64,000 nucleotides of DNA from Apium graveolens (GCF_009905375.1 NC_133647.1:8817788-8881787), one strand, 5' to 3'; numbered from the stretch's first letter, positions 50,800 through 62,130 are shown. The notes: generated by a model not told the origin, from the letters alone. Program-made: numbers and translations.

Positions 50800-51480
50800 T
50801 CGACAATTTAACTTCCAATCATCCGGTTATTTCCACAAGAATGACAATCATCTCTTTTAGCAACACCACTATCAGGCTTCAAAAGCCCTTTGGGATTGGA
50901 CTTTGGTTTGGCACCGAATGAGATCAAATCTTCACATTGCCTGTCCACTTTCCTTTCCCATTTGCATTCCATGTGTACATCATTAATATGGACATAATTC
51001 ATGCCTTTACTATGTTATTTTCAGCAGTTCTAAACATGCTTAACAACTCAGTGAGTGTTCTATCTATCTCATTCCTTTTGTTCTTAACAAATTAAGAATA
51101 GAAGTTGTTCAAAGATTGTTTGATCAAATCAAGCTGAGTCTCTAGACTATTCTTGAAACCCAAAATATCAAGGTATAGATACCTATCATCTTTAGAACAT
51201 GTGGTCCAACTGGATATCATTCTCCCATTAATGCAAAAGTATGGTGCCTTATTATTGTCAAATCTTTCTGGCGAGCCTATCCTTCAAACATCTTTTGAAG
51301 GTGCTCAATCATATCATAAGCATCATTATGCTCTTGTTGCTTCTCGTAAGCATTTTGTTCAGCACGTGTTTCATTCTCAGTTAGAAGAAATAAGGGAGAG
51401 GTTTGAGTGACATCCTTGAACCTGAGGACAATCCTCAAGTTCTCGTGTCAATTGTGGAAATTATTTAATATCATCTTGTC
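50800..51480 (-). pseudogene. Element D gag, broken
   Basis: From 51480 down: NLRIVLRFKD (gag N-terminal core), NETRAEQNAYEKQQEHNDAY, DMIEHLQKMFEG, LDLIKQSLNNFYS and TLTELLSMFRTAENN. A degraded zinc knuckle CHSCGNNR follows near 50860. These match the gag layout of Angela/BARE/Tnt1-type copia elements. Several stops and at least one frame change. Sequence 50330-50800 is the decayed gag-protease-integrase join. Confidence 0.72.
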
Positions 51481-53349
51481 CTTCTCAAGGACTATTACAT
51501 AAAGAAGTTATTTGTGTTATTTGTCATTTGATATCTACAATATTAAAGTGCATAAAATGACTTAGTCTACAGATGATCATTAAATTATGTTCAAGTGATT
51601 ATTCATATATATATACACAATATATATCTCCCACTATTTTTATCAAATCAATAGCCATAACTATTAATTCGGAAAGAATATCTTCTATATCCTTTCTAGT
51701 GAGCCAAGATCCATATTTCACCATGCGTTAGGTCAGCTTTGGCTTTTCTCCTAAAACATGATTATTTAGGTAGACAACATTTGTCAATAATATCAACAAT
51801 ATAACTCTTGGATAGCTTGGTGGAACAACATTTGTTCATATTTATCTAATAAATCTCGCCAAACTCTATACCTCTAAGTTCACAATCCTACTGTGGTAAC
51901 TTAGTTAAGTCAAACCCAATAGTCAAAAGTATCAATATACTTCAACACATCTCCCACGATAGATGGGAGTACTTCGCTTTGGCGAACCCACTCATTATCG
52001 ATCTAGGGTTAACGCATTAGACTTATTGGAAGGCATCCGATCAACTTAAAATTTACTTTAGGGTTTTGTTAATAATAAAACGATCATGATCCCATCATAA
52101 AGAGATTTCCAATTTTTCCTTGAATAAAATACTTCAAATCAATATTCGTCAATGGTTTGATTTCGAGGTAGTGAGGGAGTCACAACGGTCTCGCTTAAAA
52201 CCCACAACCTAACAAGTTCAATGAACTCGCTTTTGATAAAATCGCCCCGTGTCAGAAATAAAGAAAATTTGTATTTTATTTCGTGTTTCATAAACACGAG
52301 AATCTCATAATCGTTTGTTCATTTTAAAATCTTGAATCGTTACAGATTTTATCTTGTTTAGCAAGCATGTCATGGGTGTCGAATCTAATACATACATCCT
52401 TAATCTAATTAAGCATGCACCTTTATAAACTACTCTACACATACATTCATCATATGCGCATATATATGTAAAGTGCAATAAATAAACGTGGTTGGTTATG
52501 ACTTCATCCTATGTGATCTTTATCAAGCTAATGACAAAGATCTAGGTCAATCTAAGGCGGAAAATAAATACAAGCTAACTATTACATGTCTTTTTTCCTG
52601 TATTGTTTCCTTGGATGGCCTCCATTTGGGATTACCCTTGATCTTCAAATCTTCATGTCTTCATGTACATTACACGAATGAAAAATAAAAACTAATCTAA
52701 TGTACTTACAATAAGAACTCGAGTTACATTCGAGATTTAAAAATTACAAGATCAAATGACATGCAAGTCGTATTTAAAAAACCAAAACCATTAACCTAAG
52801 GTCATAAGCCATAACCATCCACCATGCTAAATTAACACATAAGAACATGTTAAAACACATAATATGATCTTAACGTATCATACCTATCATGATCTAATCA
52901 TAAAAACCAAATATAGCAAAAATCAGAAAATTTGAAATTAAATCTGATACCATTAAATTGCAGATTACAGGGTCTAAATGACATCAAACGCCTTATAGAC
53001 CCAGATTCCATATGAAATAGCATATTCGTTCGCCAAAATCGGACACCAGACCCAGATTTCAGCAAATCCGCTGCATCCGATTCAAAATCGTATCAAATAT
53101 GATTTATATAATAAGAACAAACATAAAATATGTATATATCAGTATATATACAGATTATATAATCATCATATGATTATACAACTCTCATGAATATCATATA
53201 TTCAAAACATATACATACATACGCATATATAAACATAACAACATGTAAAATATACAAAATTGCATACAGAACAGTCATGGAATATTGTATACATGTTATC
53301 ATCATAAAACCAGTAAACATATAAACGAATTTAATACTTTTCGCAAGTA
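51481..53349. other. Element D long 5' leader
   Basis: About 1.9 kb between PBS and the gag core with no supportable ORF. It probably contains the 5' untranslated leader and a lost gag start. An ORF at 52488-52688 has no resemblance to any family. Confidence 0.5.
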
Positions 53350-53361
53350 GCTCTGATGCCA
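53350..53361 (-). other. Primer-binding site of element D
   Basis: Minus-strand TGGCATCAGAGC, one base different from the initiator-Met PBS used by A, B, C and E. Confidence 0.85.
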
Positions 53362-53362
53362 T

Positions 53363-54906
53363 TGTTGGGTTTCGAGCACATAAACGCAACGGAAACAGTA
53401 ATTAAAAATGTGAAAAATCAGAATTTTCGAAACCCACCTCAGGATCCATGCGAAAAACATATATTTAATTCGTAGATCAGATGGTTTACCTTAAGAAGCT
53501 TTACCAATTGGTTGACTAATGGAGATCCAAAGCTTGTTCAATCACCACGCATCCCACTCTCGCGATCTACGCTCTATCGCGATCTACGCTCTATCGGTAT
53601 CCACACGAATACTAGCACACACTTGTTTCTTTTTGCTCTCTCCATCTTCTCTCTTGGTGGCTAGGGTTTTAGTAAAAGTCTTTTTGCACACAAAAATTAG
53701 CCATACAAGAGATATTATATAGAGAGTATAATAAGAATTATAACTCTTAACTAATTAGGAGTTATTATTAATTCGAAATTCCTATTTGCATAATAATTAA
53801 GTCACACTTAATTATATAACAAATGAATGTCATTATTAATATTAGTAAATTCGAATATCAATATTTATCTAATTAATTAAGTCATACTTAATTAATATTA
53901 TAAATAATTTGAATTACTTTATTATAATTTAAATCTAATTTAAATTAAATAATCCTTCAAGCATTCTTAGTGTGTGACCCTATAGGTTATTATTACGTTG
54001 GCAACGAATTTTAAATCTTATTTAAAATCGTATACAATGAGCGGCATCTAGTAATACATCATTGCTACCCAAGTAATAATAATTGAATCGGTGATCGATT
54101 AAACCTTTTGTGAATAATGTATAATGTAATATAATCCCTTTAACCATATATTATAGATTAAACTAGAGGCATGTAATGTGTCATCCTCATCATAGTTTAA
54201 TCCAAGTTTCCTTGATCAATGAGTAGACTATCATATCAAAATATTTGATCGTGGCCACGCATTTCATAGTCTAGCTCACACAAGAGGCCAATAATATCAC
54301 TCCTAAAATGGGTTAAATCCCATCTAGATTATTCATATTTCTCATACGATTCATAATATACCCAATGTCCACTTTTATCATTACCGGTCAAGGATAACTT
54401 TTGATGGAATCAATGTATATTAATTCTCGTATAGAAATATAATGACTTCAGGTCTAAGGACCATTACATCATTATCACTGTGAGAATTATTTATGACACA
54501 ACAAACATGTAGAATCTCAAATTGGGTCTGTCCAGCACCATATACATATACATCTACCTGTGTTTTTTACTTTAGTATCATCATACCTATGATCAATGAG
54601 ATGTGATCATCAGTCAACAAACACACCAGTCTTAATGCATTATTATTGTCCCTTAATAATAATACTCGACTAGGGACCTTTAGGAATATTGATAGCTTTC
54701 TCATAATCTCATTTCTAAGTCATATACTTAAAGATATAGAATTGCATATCATATTCCAAGGACATTTATTAATCTAATATTTATATCGCAGTAAATTAAG
54801 AATTAATAAATTATAAAGAGAATAATCAATTGAACATAAACATTAATAATCCTAATGTCTTAAACTAAAACATCATAGTGTTGTCTCTAGGGCACAAACA
54901 CTTACA
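53363..54906 (-). repeat. Element D 5' LTR
   Basis: 1,544 bp, TGTTGGGTTTCGAGC to CACTTACA. It differs from the 3' copy by a 17-bp tandem duplication (CGCGATCTACGCTCTAT, about 53560-53593), a loss of about 24 bp near 53607 and scattered substitutions. A minus-strand TATATAA lies at 53721-53715. Confidence 0.93.
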
Positions 54907-54911
54907 GTTTG

Positions 54912-56160
54912 TTATTGTGTTTATAGATTATATTTTGATTTACTCGAAGTCAGCAGAAGACCATGCGGAGCATTTGAGGATATCTTTGGAAATTTTGTGG
55001 AAGAAAAATTTGTATGCTAAATTCTCAAAGTGTGAGTTTTGGTTACAGGAAGTTCATTTTTTAGGGCACATAGTCAGTAACGAAGGGATCAAAGTGGACC
55101 TGGCGAAGATTGAAGCTAATATAAATTGGGAAAGGCCAAAAACACCAATAAAAGTGAGAAGTTTCTTGGGATTAGCGGGATATTATCGACGATATGTTCA
55201 AGATTTCTCGAAGATTGCGACGCCTTTGACAAAGCTTACTCGGAAAAATAAAAAGTTTATATGGAACAATAAGTGTGAAGAAAGTTTTCAAGAATTGAAG
55301 AAGAGACTAATCGCGGCACCTGTTTTGTCACTTCCAGATATCAAGGAAATTTTCTAATCTATAGTGATGCTTCTCATAAGGGATTAGGATGTATTCTGAT
55401 GCAGCATGACAAAGTTATTGCATATACATCGGGACAACTGAAACCTTATGAGCAGAAGTATCATACTCATGACCTGGAGCTAGCAGCCATAGTATTCGCT
55501 TTGAAGATCTGGAGACATTATTTATATGGAGAAAGATGTGAGATTTATACGGATCATAAAAATTTGATGTACATATTCACACAAAAGGAACTTAACATGA
55601 TACAGAGAAGATGGTTGGAATTGATCAAGGACTACGACTGTATGATTAACTATCACCTAGGAAAAGCAAATGTTGTGGCAGATGCGTTAAGTCGAAAAGA
55701 GAAGTTGAATGTGTTGACAGTACCCGAGGAATTATACAAGGAATTTCAAAAATTGGAATTGGAAATCAGAGTTTGCAAACTTGATGAAGCAAGAATGTAT
55801 AGTATGGCCTTTCAGCCATAATTGTTAGAGAAGATAAAGAAGTGTCAAGAGGAAGTAATGAATTAGGACATCAATCATTTGGTAGGTGAAGAATTGTGTA
55901 CTCAAAAGGATGATCAAGGTATTCTCAGATTTTCTTTCAGAATTTGGATTCCACCAGTAACAGAGTTGAAGAATGAAATTCTACAGGAAGCTCATAATTC
56001 AAGGTATTCAATCCATCCAGGATGTACCAAGATGTACATAGATTTAAAAGAAAATTATTGGTGGCCAGATATGAATAGAGAAATTGCGAAATGGGTCAGC
56101 AAATGTTATACATGTCATAGGGTCAAGGCAGAGCACCAGAGACCAAGTGGACTATTGTAG
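54912..56160 (+). pseudogene. Element B pol, middle: RT C-terminus, RNase H, integrase zinc-finger domain
   Basis: Continues the RT cut at 32443. The catalytic motif reads [12 protein letters not shown], where A has FIDDILIYS, so the second catalytic Asp is Tyr. The RT connection ([23 protein letters not shown]) follows. RNase H (55360-55720) has [25 protein letters not shown] and [13 protein letters not shown], all four acidic positions present, but a frame change near 55340 separates it from RT. The integrase HHCC domain follows (SRYSIHPG, then CYTCHRV). Stops are at about 55819-55821, 55864-55866 (TAG) and 56158-56160 (TAG for CAG). Confidence 0.88.
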
Positions 56161-57231
56161 CCATTAGAGATTCCAGAATGGAAGTGGGAGTATATTACCA
56201 TGGATTTTATAGTTGGATTGCCAAGGACAAAAGCAAACCATGATGCCATTTGGGTTATAGTGGATAGACTTACTAAGTCAGCTCATTTTTTGCCTATAAA
56301 TGAAAGGTTTTCACTAGACAAGTTGGTTCACATGTATCTGAAGGAGATAGTAGTTCGTCATGGAGTCCCGGTGTCCATCGTATCTGATCGAGATCCAAGA
56401 TTTAATTCGAGATTTTGGAGAAGTTTTCAAGAATGTTTGGGAACTAGATTGAATATGAGTACATCGTATCATCCACAAATAGACGGCCAAAGTGAAAGAA
56501 CGATTCAGACAATTGAGGACATGTTACGCATTTGTGTTATTGATTTTAAAGGAAGTTGGGACGAGCATTTACCTTTGGTAGAGTTTGCTTATAACAACAG
56601 TTACCATGCCAGCATTGGGATGCCACCCTATAAAGCTCTTTACGGACATAACTGTCGATCACCAGTATATTGGGATGAAGTAGGAGAACGTAAGATACTT
56701 GGGCTCGAATTAGTGCAACAGACAAAAGAAGTTGTTGAAGTTATTCAGAAAAGGTTAATTACAGCCCAAGACCGTCAGAGAAAGTATGCAGATCAATCAA
56801 GAAAGGATATAGAATTCGAAGAAAGAGATTTATTATTGTTGAAAGTGTCACCGTGGAAAGGATTGACAAGATTCGGAAAGAAAGGGAAGCTGAGTGCTGG
56901 ACCTTTTGAGATTTTGAAGCGTGTCGACAAAGTAGCCTACGAACTGGCATTACCCCCGTACATGGAGCACAATCATAATGTTTTTCACGTATCGATACTA
57001 AAGAAGTATAATCCAGATTCCAGGCATGTAATTGAGTACGAGCCATTAGAACTTCAGGCAGATATGTCATATGTAGAGAGACCAATAGAGATTCTAGAAG
57101 AAAGAGAGAAAGTGTTAAAGAACAAAGTTGTAAAGTTAGTAAGAGTATTGTGGAGAAAGCCAAAGGTTGAAGAATCAATTTGGGAGTTAGAAAGCGATAT
57201 GCGAGAAAACTACCCTCATTTGTTTCCTTAG
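56161..57231 (+). CDS. Element B integrase core and chromodomain-like C-terminus, open fragment
   Basis: From 56200 a 343-codon ORF runs to TAG at 57229-57231 without interruption. The three integrase acidic positions are visible: [18 protein letters not shown] and DGQSERTIQTIED. After the core come LPLVEFAYNNSYHASIG and NVFHVSILKKYNPDSRHV. The C-terminal block of about 50 residues (IEILEEREKVLKNKVVKL, VLWRKPKVEESIWELESDM, YPHLF) is chromodomain-like as in Tekay chromoviruses, which would direct integration into heterochromatin. It is only a fragment of Pol: the ATG is internal, upstream Pol is stopped, and a short stretch around 56908 (YVGP in A) is deleted in frame. Confidence 0.85.
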   Translation, partial: PLEIPEWKWEYITMDFIVGLPRTKANHDAIWVIVDRLTKSAHFLPINERFSLDKLVHMYLKEIVVRHGVPVSIVSDRDPRFNSRFWRSFQECLGTRLNMSTSYHPQIDGQSERTIQTIEDMLRICVIDFKGSWDEHLPLVEFAYNNSYHASIGMPPYKALYGHNCRSPVYWDEVGERKILGLELVQQTKEVVEVIQKRLITAQDRQRKYADQSRKDIEFEERDLLLLKVSPWKGLTRFGKKGKLSAGPFEILKRVDKVAYELALPPYMEHNHNVFHVSILKKYNPDSRHVIEYEPLELQADMSYVERPIEILEEREKVLKNKVVKLVRVLWRKPKVEESIWELESDMRENYPHLFP

Positions 57232-57256
57232 GAGATTCTGAGGACAGAATCCTTTT

Positions 57257-57269
57257 AAGGGGGGAAGGA
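57257..57269 (+). other. Polypurine tract of element B
   Basis: AAGGGGGGAAGGA immediately before the LTR start TGTAATATC. Confidence 0.9.
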
Positions 57270-60200
57270 TGTAATATCTGGGATATATCGTGTAATTATT
57301 TTTTTCAATAAATAAATATTCAGTATTTATCCTGTGATTATTCTGTGAATTCTTTGTTAAGTGGTATATGTGTTTGAATATTTAAATATGATAAAATTTG
57401 AGTATTTTAATTTTTGTATGTCCAAAATAAAGTATAGATAATTGTCATATTTTTCTATTAATTTTTTTATGTTGTTATATGATTTTATAAAAGATTTATG
57501 GATTTAATAAATTATTTTTCCGAGTATTTATAAACTATTTTGTATAATCGGGAACCAACTGACTTCAACCGTTTTTACGTTTTTATAACCCGGAAGTCTC
57601 GGGAAAACTCCTTCCTAACCTAATTACAATATTTTGAACATTTTCCATGTTTTGACTTTTCGATCCGGAGTATGATTTTCCCCATGCGGGTCCCGGCACA
57701 AAATTTTCGATACAATATTCATTTCGGTAAATCGATAAAACCCGTACTTTCGAGAAACGGGATCTTTTGATTAAACTATTATATAATCTTCTCGTAATAC
57801 ATGTAACCAAAGCGCTGAGACCAAGTATGTAGTTACAAAATGTATAGATTTGGATAATTATCCTAAAACCAGTACCGATTTGGATCTGTTTTCTCAAATA
57901 AACATAATATTTTATATCCGGTATGATCCAACGGGGTACCAATATTCCGTAAGTATAAATAGCCTTTACCGTATTTTATTTTGTACAAAAAATCATTTGC
58001 AGTCAGTAAATTACATAATTTTCAGAGAAAAACAGTATATTTATAATAATTTCTAAGAATCAAACTAGATTTGAAGGCGTTACCGATATCTGATTGTGAA
58101 GCTCAAGTAACCAAATCGAAGCCCTTGAAACCTACTTTCAGATTCCAGACCTTGTTTTACTGCAGAATCAAAGGTTATTTTTCTATATTTTTATTTAATT
58201 TCGAATTATTTTGAATTAAAATATGAATTTTTGTTCGAGATGTTGTTTGTATGATTTGATGCTTGCATGTTGTAGATCTTTTCTTCCTGTTCATTCTGGT
58301 ATATTATATGACTGATTTGGAGTTCAATAACATGTTCAAATCTGTGTTTTAATTTCGAATTATAAAGTTAGGATTTATAGTTCGTATGAATGTTTTCAAT
58401 TGAATTTGGGGGTTTCTGTTCTAGGGGTTATTAGAGTGATTGGTTGGTATGGATGTGTAGAGCTTGAAAAGAGGAATCGATTGGTGGTGGTCTTGTCAAT
58501 AGACGATACCGGAATCGAGCTGGTCAGAGAAAAGAAGAACTCGCCGTCCGACGAGTTTTCTTCGAGTTATTCTGGCCAACTCTGAGGTTATTTGGTTGAT
58601 TAAGTTATATGGTTGAATTCCTGGTGAAGAGTAGATCATATCTGGAGCTCCTGGTGGTGTGACGAATCCGGGAACGCCATCTCCGGCGAACCCCGATCGT
58701 TTTCCGGCAAACCCTTGTAAAATTACAGTTTAGTACCTGTATTATTGAAGATGATGAAGTTCAGTCCCTGTAGTTTCCAAAAATTATAAAAATAGGATTC
58801 CTATTTTAAAAATGTTTAAAAATTATATTTTCTGTTTATTTTAATTTCAGAAATTCCTTTTTAATTATTAAAAATTTCCATAAATTATTATTTTAATTCC
58901 AAAAATTATTTTTAATTCAAAAATAAATCTGAATTAATTAGTTAATTAATTTTAGTTGATAATTAATTAGTTAATTGGTCGATTAATTCAAATATTAATT
59001 GATTAATTGATTAAATTAATTATTAATTAATTTCAATTGATTATTTAATTAGATATAATTATTTATTTTGATTTAAAAATTCTGAAAAATAGTTTCGAGC
59101 TTTAAAATATTATTTTAAATTGTTTTCAAGGCTCGATAATTATTATAAAATGATTTTAAAGCCAGATTCAGACAATCAAACCCTGTTTATTGTTTTAAAA
59201 TGATTCAACGGCCCGTTTTAATTCCGAAAAATGTTTAAAAATTCATATTAAATATTTGAAAAATTATTTTAAAACTGAATCTTCTTTGAAAAAGTGTTTT
59301 CATCGAATATCTTATGTGTTATGTGCTATACGTTATTTGATTGATGTGTTCTATGCATATATGTGTATTGTTTGACTGTTTTAATCGTAACTTTCAATCC
59401 GTAAATCGGATTTGGGTGAAACGAAGGGTAGATAGAAGCTTATAATGAATAGAATCAAGTGAGAATAAGTATTGATAGACACTTGTGATATCTGAGCAGA
59501 AGAAGCAAGGCGTAGGAAAGTAAAGCAAGTAGTCGTTGAATAAGAATTAGTGATCGAAAGCCAGTGAAGAGTTAGCGAGACAAGATAAGGCAAGTATTTT
59601 CGAACCTTCTTGATATATTGCGAGTGATTAAATAGTTATGTTTTATATTGCAAGTGCTTTGAAGCACGTAACCCTAAACCCTGATTGCAGTTATTGATCT
59701 TTGAACCGTAAGCCTTATTCTTTGTAAACCATTGATTGTTGAATATCTAGATACGAACCACAGATATACGATACTACTCCACAAATACATACAAACTAAA
59801 TACCAATCACTGAACCGAAATTGTTTGACACTCAAACCTACATACCTTGTACATTAAAAGACTAATCCTTATAACCCCAAGACTTTGATTCTTCTGTTAT
59901 CTGATTCTTTTACTAGCTGATAACCAATCCTTGTATTTACCATGTTGTCCCCTTGTAATGATTACAAATCACCTTATGCTTGGAAACCAATATTGTTTAT
60001 AATTCTGTTTATTGATTTACATTGTTCATTCTGTTATTGTTACAGAATTGGATTGTTTTATAAAAATATGGACCAGATTCGTGGTCAGACCAGATTGGTG
60101 GTCATGTTAGGCCAATGTGTGCCTTGGATCCAGTAATTATATCAGAGCTGCGTGCCTTGCTCGGGGTTAATGCGTGACTGATCAGCAGCCTAACCTTGGT

Positions 60201-60714
60201 TTTTAAAATGAAAATTAAATATCCATTTCTAATCATTATTTATCCATAAAGTTGATACCATAAAGTATTTCATTTGATTATTGTTTAATCTCAGTATTTT
60301 CAATGTGACTTGCTGAGCTAGTTAGCTCATTTGTGCGATTCTGTTTATGTTCTTTTCCAGTTAAGAAGGAACCTGTTGGTAGTGAGGATCCCCAATCAAG
60401 TGTGCGAGCTAGGATTCCAGGTTGAGCAGAATAAGCTAGCTAAAGACTTTTGTAATAGTTTAAGTTTGGGAAGTTTGTAAGAATGTATAATATTCAGTTG
60501 TAAGTTTGAATAGTTGGGATTTAGACGTTTGTAATATAAGTGTGTGTTTGTGGCTTGTGTGCATACTTTAACCTATTGCGATCTGTGGATAAAGGTAAGT
60601 AGGGTCACTGCATATTATTATTATCTTTATTATTGTTATAAGCAGGTTTTTATATATATGGTGTGTGTGTGTTGTGGACCTCAAACTTCTGACCCGGGTT
60701 TGGAGGGAGCCACA
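57270..60714 (+). repeat. Element B 3' LTR, uninterrupted
   Basis: 3,445 bp, TGTAATATCTGGG to GGAGCCACA-type end (GGGAGCCACA). It is the only unbroken LTR of B and the reference for placing the insertions of A and C in the 5' copy. A TATA box TATAAATA is near 57954. The A+T-rich AATTAATT block is at 58920-59060. No gene. Confidence 0.95.
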
Positions 60715-60841
60715 CTTGGACTTAGTTGGCCTGAAGACAAGGCCCTTAAGGCCCTGGTCGGTCGGGACCTCTGTGTCATGGGGCTCATAGCCGGCCTCAA
60801 CCCGTGAAAACAGGAAGGTCATTCGTGGGGTGTTTTGGCGG
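60715..60841. other. Right flank start
   Basis: Continues the left-flank repeat type (TTGGCCTGAAG, GGCCCTTAAGGCCCTGGTCGGTCGGGACC), matching 410-470. No gene. Confidence 0.55.
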
Positions 60842-61105
60842 GACCCCTTTCTGTGGATGTTCTAGAATTAACGAATACTCTTTTCGTGGACGTTCTAATA
60901 TTCACAGTGACTCATTTTGTGGACATTCTTGTCTTCACGGAGATTCCTTTCGTGGACATTCTAGTCTTCACGGACACTCTCTTCGTGGATGTTCTAGTCT
61001 TCGCATAGACTCTTTCCATGGACTATCTAGTCTTCACAGAGACTCCTTTCATGGACGTTCTAGTCTTCACATAGACTCTTTTCATGGAGACTCTAGTCTT
61101 CATCA
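60842..61105 (+). repeat. 33-bp minisatellite, eight copies
   Basis: Unit like GACTCCTTTCRTGGACRTTC followed by TAGTCTTCACRNA, repeated head to tail about eight times with 10-25% divergence. The period is a multiple of three and one frame stays open, giving an 11-residue repeat DSFHGRSSLHI-like (60804-61208). No start context, family match or codon evidence shows that it is translated. Confidence 0.85.
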
Positions 61106-61649
61106 AGAAGGTCCCTTGACTTCAGTTAATGATTTTCTTAGAATCTTAATTTGGGGACATCCCTGTTGGTTCTTGACATCTTTGGACGTCCTTTCGGGGA
61201 CGCCTTAGTCGGCTCCAACTCTCCAAGAAGGGAGGTCGGCTCTGTTTAGTAGGCCTGAATCTCCCTTTCGTGAAGTCTCTGGTCTTCGAGGGAATGGTTT
61301 CATGGATGTTCTCAGACTTCAACCTTTCTATGATTCAGCCGTGGCTATAGTCGACCGTAATCAGTAGTTTAAGATCTAGACTTTGCTCTTTTCATTATCT
61401 TTTCATTAAACACTATGATTAATATAATCAGCCTTGGATTAAGACTAACACCCTGGATTTAGCATTTCTTAAGCTTTTCTTTGAGCATTGATACGATATC
61501 TGATATCTTTTATCATCGTACTCGTTTATTATGTCCTTTCTTCTCAGTGTTTGACCAATTTTTATCGATTTATCGGTCTTTTTTTGAATTCTACCTATAA
61601 AGATGAACCGGCCAGTGTTGTGACCTGCTGTAGCAAGTGCCCTTTTTCC
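61106..61649. other. Flank with GTCGGC/hairpin motif and upstream region
   Basis: Contains AGTCGGCTCC, CTCC-AAGAAGG-GAG and GGTCGGCTC (61207-61240), related to the left flank, then A+T-rich sequence up to a TATA box. No supportable gene. Confidence 0.45.
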
Positions 61650-61657
61650 TATAAAAG
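61650..61657 (+). promoter_or_regulatory. TATA box upstream of a short ORF
   Basis: TATAAAAG followed after about 30 bp by a C/T-rich leader (TTCATTCACATTTTCAATTC and similar) and an ATG at 61762. This is a normal plant core-promoter layout, either of a gene or of an LTR. Confidence 0.5.
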
Positions 61658-61761
61658 AAGATGAGAAGTGTTTATTTTCATTCACATTTTCAATTCTCAA
61701 TTTCTCTCAAATTTTCTTTAGTTCAAGAGCTCTCAATCTCTCAAGTTCTCATCTTTGCAAG

Positions 61762-61992
61762 ATGTCTGAGAATCACTTCAATAGGCCTTCCATCTCTGCT
61801 CAGGAGGCAATGAACAAGAGTGCTACAATACGGTCAATGAAAGGTATAGCTCTTGTCTCTCCCTTTCCTCTTAATCGTTGTTCAAACAGCTTGAAGAGTA
61901 TACTAGATGAACTAGTTGATGAGTACCCCGGTACTGTAATTCTTGATGCCTTTAAACATAAGAGCTCGCTTAGCAGCTACTTCAAGTGCTAG
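61762..61992 (+). pseudogene. Hypothetical short ORF, possibly frameshifted, unidentified
   Basis: 76 codons from ATG 61762 (MSENHFNRPSISAQEAMNK) to TAG 61990. Leaving the frame at about 61965, a second frame continues as ATSSASTRSLLQARLESLQLHK before another stop, with further open pieces (QALDVDGLQ, SIDEVKRDMYYH) to about 62110. This suggests a decayed longer coding region with a helical segment. No domain recognised. It could be a host gene remnant or the start of an unidentified element whose promoter is at 61650. Confidence 0.4.
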
Positions 61993-62130
61993 TACAAGGT
62001 CTCTTCTGCAAGCCCGTCTAGAGTCTCTCCAACTTCATAAAATTTAACATCTTAAACAGGCTCTAGATGTGGATGGTCTACAATAATCTATTGATGAAGT
62101 AAAAAGGGACATGTACTATCATCCATATCC

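Larger units (their letters stand above)
32444..54906 (-). mobile_element. Element D: Angela/BARE-like Ty1/copia, itself split by E
   Basis: Reverse copia element with perfect TSD GTTTG (32439-32443 and 54907-54911). Without E it is 8,525 bp: 3' LTR 32444-32578 + 46517-47939 (1558 bp), interior 47940-53362 (5423 bp), 5' LTR 53363-54906 (1544 bp). LTRs run TGTTGG to CTAACA (TTACA in the other copy). Total and LTR sizes and the gag and RT motifs fit the Angela/BARE group; the lineage is inferred. Its coding sequence is heavily decayed. The LTRs differ by a few percent and by small indels, including a 17-bp tandem duplication at about 53560-53593. Confidence 0.93.
548..60714 (+). mobile_element. 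Element B: Ty3/gypsy chromovirus, host of the nest
   Basis: A forward LTR retrotransposon split by three later insertions. The 5' LTR is 548-1254 + 13694-16391 + 28910-28967 (3463 bp), the 3' LTR is 57270-60714 (3445 bp), and the interior (28968-57269 without element D) is about 5.83 kb. LTRs begin TGTAATATCT and end GCCACA. An initiator-Met PBS is at 28972 and a purine tract lies directly before the 3' LTR. Internal order is pre-gag ORF, gag, protease, RT, RNase H, integrase, chromodomain-like C-terminus, as in Tekay/Del chromoviruses. The flanks TTTGA (543-547) and CTTGG (60715-60719) would be a 5-bp TSD with two C-to-T-type transitions. A sampled 160-bp stretch of the two LTRs differs at about 4%. 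Confidence 0.93.

Noticed and set aside
52488..52688. Plus-strand ORF in D's leader
   Set aside because: Antisense to D, short, no recognisable motif.
60568..60822. Antisense ORF across the end of B's 3' LTR and flank
   Set aside because: It crosses the LTR/flank junction, so it arose by insertion, and it has no promoter or homology.
60842..61105. CRISPR-like array
   Set aside because: The repeats are contiguous 33-bp minisatellite units without spacers, in plant DNA.
61762..61992. Calling the short ORF a functional host gene
   Set aside because: Only 76 codons before a stop, likely frameshift, no domain, and embedded in repeat-like flank DNA.
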